From positions 1-64,000 of the forward strand of contig NZ_CAJXWX010000015.1 of NCBI RefSeq assembly GCF_913062585.1: DNA of 64,000 nt, written 5' to 3'. The position numbers and the translations under genes are program-made. Shown here in pieces: positions 60,369-64,000 of the stretch (position 1 is its first letter; each line of letters starts with the position of its first letter). The notes beneath the pieces are model-generated. The model saw only the letters and a list, made by a program, of their open reading frames with translations. It did no database searches and was not told the DNA's origin. The stretch is from an uncultured Sphingomonas sp. (GTDB taxonomy: Bacteria; Pseudomonadota; Alphaproteobacteria; Sphingomonadales; Sphingomonadaceae).

Positions 60369-61202
60369 TTAGAAGCGCAGCGCCCGGAGCGTCCGGAAGC
60401 TCGTCGTGATGTCGGGCAGATAGGGCGCGGGCGCCTGGTCGTTCTCGACATAGAAATGCTTCACGCCAGCCAGCCGGTTGAGCTTGAAGATCGCCGCGAA
60501 GTCGATCTTGCCCGCCCCCACCGCCGTCATGCTGCCATCGGCGCGCGCATCCTTGACGTGATAGGCATAGATGCGCCCGGCCAGCCGCCGGATCAGCGCG
60601 GCGGCGTCCTCGCCCGCATGGATCGCCCAATACAGGTCGATCTCCAGCTTCACGAGCGCCGGGTTGGTACCCTTCAGCAGCCGCTCGTACAGGCTGACCC
60701 CGCCGGGCCGGTTCGTGAACTCAAAATCGTGATTATGATAGGCAAAGCCCAGCCCCGCCTTCTTCAACGCTTCCGCAAAGCGGTTGATATTGGGCAGCGC
60801 GGCGTTCCAGCCCGCCTCAGTCCGATGCTCGTCGGTCATATAGGGCAGGACCACCGTGTCCGCGCCCAGCGTCTTGGCCATGGTCACGCACTTGTCGAAA
60901 TTGCCGAGCAGCGCGTCATAGGGGACATGAACCGACGGCGCCTTCAGCCCCAGCCGGTCCTGCGTGCGGCGAAGCAGGGCATGGTCCATCGCGTCATAGC
61001 CGCCCCCGCCATATTCGACCTCGCGATAGCCGATCCTGGCCACCGCTTCCAAAGTCTTGACCGGATCGGCCGCGAAGATCTCGCGGATCGTGTAGAGCTG
61101 GAGCCCGATGGCCCCGAGTTGCGCGGCCTGCGCCTCGCCCGGCAGCAGCGCGACAGCGCCCAGACCCAGGCCTGCGCCCATCAGCGAACGACGATCCATC
61201 AT
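60369..61202 (-). CDS. Tat-exported sugar isomerase/epimerase-like TIM barrel protein
   Basis: A 277-residue xylose isomerase-like TIM-barrel protein. The Tat signal MMDRRSLMGAGLGLGAVALL suggests periplasmic action. Metal-ligand segments are REVEYGGGGYD, FAYHNHDFEF (His), KLEIDLYW (Glu-Asp) and AYHVKDAR (His). It belongs to the group encoded with GMC oxidoreductase and DUF1080 genes, thought to act on 3-keto sugars. Its ATG overlaps subunit-3 stop (ATGA). A second such protein is encoded upstream in the operon. Confidence 0.87.
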   Translation of the reverse strand: MMDRRSLMGAGLGLGAVALLPGEAQAAQLGAIGLQLYTIREIFAADPVKTLEAVARIGYREVEYGGGGYDAMDHALLRRTQDRLGLKAPSVHVPYDALLGNFDKCVTMAKTLGADTVVLPYMTDEHRTEAGWNAALPNINRFAEALKKAGLGFAYHNHDFEFTNRPGGVSLYERLLKGTNPALVKLEIDLYWAIHAGEDAAALIRRLAGRIYAYHVKDARADGSMTAVGAGKIDFAAIFKLNRLAGVKHFYVENDQAPAPYLPDITTSFRTLRALRF

Positions 61203-61774
61203 GCGGAATACACCTTGTTGACCTTGGAATAGGGATAGGCGCCGTCATATTCGCCGGGCACCGGCAGATATTCACGCTCCTGCGTGATGCCGATTTCCGA
61301 CGTGTAATAGCCGGTGATGACGAGTTGCCGGAACGGCTCGAAAAAGGCGCGGCCTTCGGGCAGGACGCCCTCCATCGCCTCGGTCAGCAAACTGTCCTGC
61401 TGTGCCGGGGTGGCCTTGGCGGCGGCCACCTTGTTGACGCTCTGGCTTCGCGCCTCGATCGCGTTCAGCCCGGCGATGATCGGCACCCGGTCGGCGGGCA
61501 GCGACCAGTCGGACAGCATCTTCTCGATGAAATCGGGCACCCCGGCCGCGATCGCGCCGGGCGTGTCGGTGGTCGGGATCACCCGGTCGGACAGCGCGAT
61601 CATCGTCGCGCGCTGGACGGGGGTGAAGACCGCGACGCTGGGTGGTCCGTCCGAGATGACGGGAATGCCGCCCCGCGCCTGTGCGACCCCGCCCGCCGCA
61701 CGGGCGATGGGCGCGAAGAGTGCGGAGCCGAACATGGCGGTGATCCCCGCCAAGGCATGTCTGCGGTCGATCAT
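61199..61774 (-). CDS. Gluconate 2-dehydrogenase subunit 3-like protein, Tat signal
   Basis: A 191-residue protein of the gluconate dehydrogenase subunit 3 family, needed for Tat export and stability of GMC dehydrogenases. The signal is MIDRRHALAGITAMFGSALF; the domain has RATMIALSDRVIPTTDTPGA, and GYYTSEIGITQEREYLPVPG at the C-terminus. It overlaps the DUF1080 gene (ATGA). It should hitch-hike the GMC subunit to the periplasm. The open frame to 62056 is antisense to nothing and is a shadow of the DUF1080 gene. Confidence 0.88.
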   Translation of the reverse strand: MIDRRHALAGITAMFGSALFAPIARAAGGVAQARGGIPVISDGPPSVAVFTPVQRATMIALSDRVIPTTDTPGAIAAGVPDFIEKMLSDWSLPADRVPIIAGLNAIEARSQSVNKVAAAKATPAQQDSLLTEAMEGVLPEGRAFFEPFRQLVITGYYTSEIGITQEREYLPVPGEYDGAYPYSKVNKVYSA

Positions 61775-62586
61775 CGGGCATCCTCCGGCAGGTCCTGCGC
61801 GATCGCCTCGGGCGGCAGCGGGCGGACCCAGATGTTGCGGAACGAGACGGGCGAGTCGTGATCCTGAAGCTGGATCGGCGCGGCATCGCCATGCGCCTGG
61901 TATTTCTCGACCTGCCGCCAGACGGTGGTGCCCAGCATCGCCTGATGGTTCTGGACGACGACGCCGTTCAGCAGCGCGGTGACATAGGCCGGGCGCAGCA
62001 GCTTGCCGTCCGCCGCGAAGCGAGGCCGCTCGAAAATAATGTCGTAGCTCTGCCATTCGCCGGGCTTGCGCGCGGCATTCACCAGCGGCGGTTTCCAGGC
62101 ATAGACCGCCCCCACCTGCCCATCGGCATAGGTCGGGTTGTCATAGCCGTCGAGGATCTGCACCTCGTAGCGCTGCATGAACCAGATGCCGCTGTTGCCG
62201 CGGTCCTGCGACGATTTTTGCGGCGGATTTGGCGAGCGAAACTCCAGGTGAAGCTGGACGTCGCCAAAGCTCTGCTTCGACACCAGGACGCTCTCGCCCT
62301 TGCCGTCGCGCGGCGGCACGGTCATCGCGCCGTCCCTGAGCAGCCAGGGTTTGCCGCTGGGCGTCCAGGCGTCCATCGAGCGTCCGTCGAACAGCACCAC
62401 CGCATCGGACGGCGCGCCACCGGCTTGGCTGGCTGGCGTCACCACCTTGGGTGCAGGCCGGTCCGGATCATGGACATGCCATTTCCCGCCCGGCAGCATC
62501 GGCGTGTCACGAAAGCCGAGCCCTGGCTTGTCCTGCGCAACCGCACCACTCGCCACGGCCAACGCGATCAACGGGAATATCCGCAT
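61771..62586 (-). CDS. DUF1080 protein, predicted 3-keto-glycoside hydrolase/lyase
   Basis: A 271-residue DUF1080 protein (3-keto-disaccharide hydrolase domain). A signal peptide ends in AVASGAVAQ; the domain, a jelly-roll similar to LamG folds, includes VVLFDGRSMDAWTPSGKPW, FGDVQLHLEFRSPNPP, GNSGIWFMQRYEVQILDGYD and GEWQSYDIIFERPRF. Related proteins cleave glycosides after C3 oxidation. ATG 62586 has GAGGGGAG upstream. It would act with the GMC dehydrogenase in the periplasm. Confidence 0.87.
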   Translation of the reverse strand: MRIFPLIALAVASGAVAQDKPGLGFRDTPMLPGGKWHVHDPDRPAPKVVTPASQAGGAPSDAVVLFDGRSMDAWTPSGKPWLLRDGAMTVPPRDGKGESVLVSKQSFGDVQLHLEFRSPNPPQKSSQDRGNSGIWFMQRYEVQILDGYDNPTYADGQVGAVYAWKPPLVNAARKPGEWQSYDIIFERPRFAADGKLLRPAYVTALLNGVVVQNHQAMLGTTVWRQVEKYQAHGDAAPIQLQDHDSPVSFRNIWVRPLPPEAIAQDLPEDAR

Positions 62587-62597
62587 CGCTCCCCTCC

Positions 62598-63518
62598 TCA
62601 TATGCTCGGGTCGATCGCGCGATACGCGGCGATCAGCCTCTCTTCGCCCGCACGGCCCTTCACCGAATTGCCATGCTCCATGCCGATCACGCCCATGTAG
62701 CCGCGCTGCTTCAGGACGCGGCAGACATTGGCATAGTTGACCTCGCCGCTGCCCGGTTCGTTGCGGCCCGGATTGTCGCCGAACTGGATATAGCCGATCT
62801 CGTCCCAGCAGAGGTTCAGCGTCGGGATCAGATTCCCCGACTGGATCTGCTCGTGATACAGGTCGGCCAGCACCTTAACGCCGGGGCTGTTCACGCCCCG
62901 CGCGACGGCATAGCCCTCCGCGATCGACTGCATGAAGACGCCCGGATGATTGGTCCGGGTGTTGAGCGGCTCCATCACCAGTGTCAGGCCGTGCGGCGCG
63001 ACGATCTCGGCCGCTCGGCGCATCACGTCGATGATGCGCCCCTGCTGGATCGACGGATGGAGCTTGCGGTCCATGAAGCCGGTGACGACGGTCGCCCATT
63101 TGGCATTGGCGCGCTTGGCGACCTCGACCGCGTTGCGGACATCGGCCAGGAAGGCCTGTCGTTCACCGTCATCCTCGCCACCCAGCAGCGGTCGGGATTC
63201 CGACCATTTGGGCATGGAGGCGACGAACACGCCCATCGTCATGCCGCGTTGCCGAAGCGCCTTGGCGATCGCCTCCTGCTCGGCCACCGGGCGCAGGGCA
63301 TATTCATTGTCCTCCCATGCCCAGAAACCCTGATCGGCGGCAAAGGCGATCTGCTCGACCGACGTCGCGCCCCGGCTGGCGAAGCTGCCCAGATGGGGCG
63401 CGAAGCCCAGGGAGAAGCGTGCGGCGTTGGAGGGCCCGCCCGCCTTCTGCTCCGCCAGCGCGGCGGTGGGGACGGCGGCGGCTAGGCCGCCCATGACGGT
63501 GCGGCGCGACACGCTCAT
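62598..63518 (-). CDS. Tat-exported hydroxypyruvate isomerase-like TIM barrel protein
   Basis: A 306-residue xylose isomerase-like barrel with the Tat signal SVSRRTVMGGLAAAVPTAAL. Ligand regions are LTLVMEPLNTRTNHPG (Glu), VKVLADLYHEQIQSGN (Asp, His), GYIQFGDNPGRNEPGSGEVN and YMGVIGMEHGN (Glu). It is similar to hydroxypyruvate isomerase family members found in 3-keto-glycoside clusters. It overlaps the transporter gene (ATGA) and precedes DUF1080 by 11 bases. Confidence 0.88.
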   Translation of the reverse strand: MSVSRRTVMGGLAAAVPTAALAEQKAGGPSNAARFSLGFAPHLGSFASRGATSVEQIAFAADQGFWAWEDNEYALRPVAEQEAIAKALRQRGMTMGVFVASMPKWSESRPLLGGEDDGERQAFLADVRNAVEVAKRANAKWATVVTGFMDRKLHPSIQQGRIIDVMRRAAEIVAPHGLTLVMEPLNTRTNHPGVFMQSIAEGYAVARGVNSPGVKVLADLYHEQIQSGNLIPTLNLCWDEIGYIQFGDNPGRNEPGSGEVNYANVCRVLKQRGYMGVIGMEHGNSVKGRAGEERLIAAYRAIDPSI

Positions 63519-64000
63519 GCGACCCGCTCGCCGATCACCGCGCGGCGCGGGCCTCGACGCTCGGCCAGCCAGATGCCGCCGAACACGAACAACAGGATCA
63601 CCGGCACGATGGCAAGGCGCGCGAAGGACTGCGACGCCGCCGCATCCTCGACCTGGCGGAGCGCTTCGCCGGTCAACTGCTTGAACGCCTCGGGCCCACC
63701 GGCCAGCTCGACCTTGGCGGCATCGAACATCGCGCCCAGCTGCGGCAGGACGAAGAAGCTCGACAGCGCACCCGCCGACCCGACAAGGCCGAGCGCCCAA
63801 GCCCCGCCGCGCGGATAACGCTCGGCGACCGAGGCGAGCATGGTCGGCCACATCGCACAGACCCCCAGCCCCCAGACGGTCGAGGCCAAGATCGCCGCGA
63901 CCGGCGACTCCGCACGCGACAGCAGGAACAGGCCGATGCCCGCCATCAGGCTCGACACCCAGAGCAGCCCCGGATTGGACAGCCGCCCCGCGATCCGCCC
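63515..64000 (-). CDS. Major facilitator superfamily sugar transporter, C-terminal part
   Basis: The C-terminal 161 residues of an MFS transporter; the gene continues past the right edge. Helices include SSLMAGIGLFLLSRAESPVA, STVWGLGVCAMWPTMLASVA, LGLVGSAGALSSFFVLPQLG, and the last helix LAIVPVILLFVFGGIWLAER. The loop ERYPRGGAWALGLVG resembles FucP/sugar MFS proteins of GMC-DUF1080 clusters. It is the most upstream gene seen and would import the released keto-sugar. Confidence 0.85.
   Translation of the reverse strand, partial: GRIAGRLSNPGLLWVSSLMAGIGLFLLSRAESPVAAILASTVWGLGVCAMWPTMLASVAERYPRGGAWALGLVGSAGALSSFFVLPQLGAMFDAAKVELAGGPEAFKQLTGEALRQVEDAAASQSFARLAIVPVILLFVFGGIWLAERRGPRRAVIGERVA

Overview
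The window looks like chromosome of a high-GC alphaproteobacterium of the Sphingomonadaceae, most likely a Sphingomonas. Three things point there: the TonB-dependent receptor style, the many short genes joined by ATGA/GTGA stop-start overlaps, and intergenic palindromes of the CTTCGAC-TTCGCTCAG and AGGGGAGG-type common in sphingomonads. The genus call is inference from protein style, not from a marker gene. I saw no rRNA, tRNA or CRISPR.

Layout. (1) 1-5.8 kb: an IS-damaged edge holding an IS5-family tail, a secreted NUP-family purine nucleoside protein, an IS481 scrap, a GNAT/PPOX pair, and a MocR regulator cut off by an IS3-family element whose own orfB is broken by a palindromic insert. (2) 5.8-14.9 kb: a purine-nucleoside uptake and degradation cluster. 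It has a LysR regulator divergent from TonB receptor, exported nucleoside hydrolase, AzgA-type purine permease, ADA-family deaminase and an MmgE/PrpD protein, all tightly overlapped. (3) 14.9-18 kb: an IS graveyard and a GGDEF-EAL gene that has lost its 5' part. (4) 18-26.5 kb: SDR, FAD monooxygenase/DUF427, a hydrolase-ABC transporter-two-component operon of DesK/DesR type, a glutaredoxin and an SMP-30 family protein. (5) 26.7-31.1 kb: HWE-type sensor kinase, GH27 alpha-galactosidase, GH28 polygalacturonase. (6) 31.3-45 kb: a 2,809-residue BapA-like repeat adhesin with its type I secretion system and a MarR-like regulator. (7) 45-54.2 kb: a non-phosphorylative L-fucose (or similar deoxysugar/acid) pathway with a split UxaA-type dehydratase. 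(8) 54.3-57.2 kb: amidotransferase, serine acetyltransferase and fructose-1,6-bisphosphatase. (9) 57.5-64 kb: a LacI-linked cluster for oxidation and cleavage of glycosides through 3-keto intermediates, with several Tat-exported proteins; it runs off the window.

How it fits together: the cell appears equipped to attach to surfaces (giant adhesin), strip plant or microbial polysaccharide (GH27, GH28, 3-keto-glycoside enzymes, fucose pathway) and salvage purine nucleosides. L-fucose would end as pyruvate plus lactate, and fructose-bisphosphatase would support gluconeogenesis from these. The most interesting pieces are the purine cluster with a nucleoside hydrolase missing hallmark catalytic residues and an unexplained PrpD-family partner, the recently amplified adhesin repeats, and the Campylobacter-like fucose locus.
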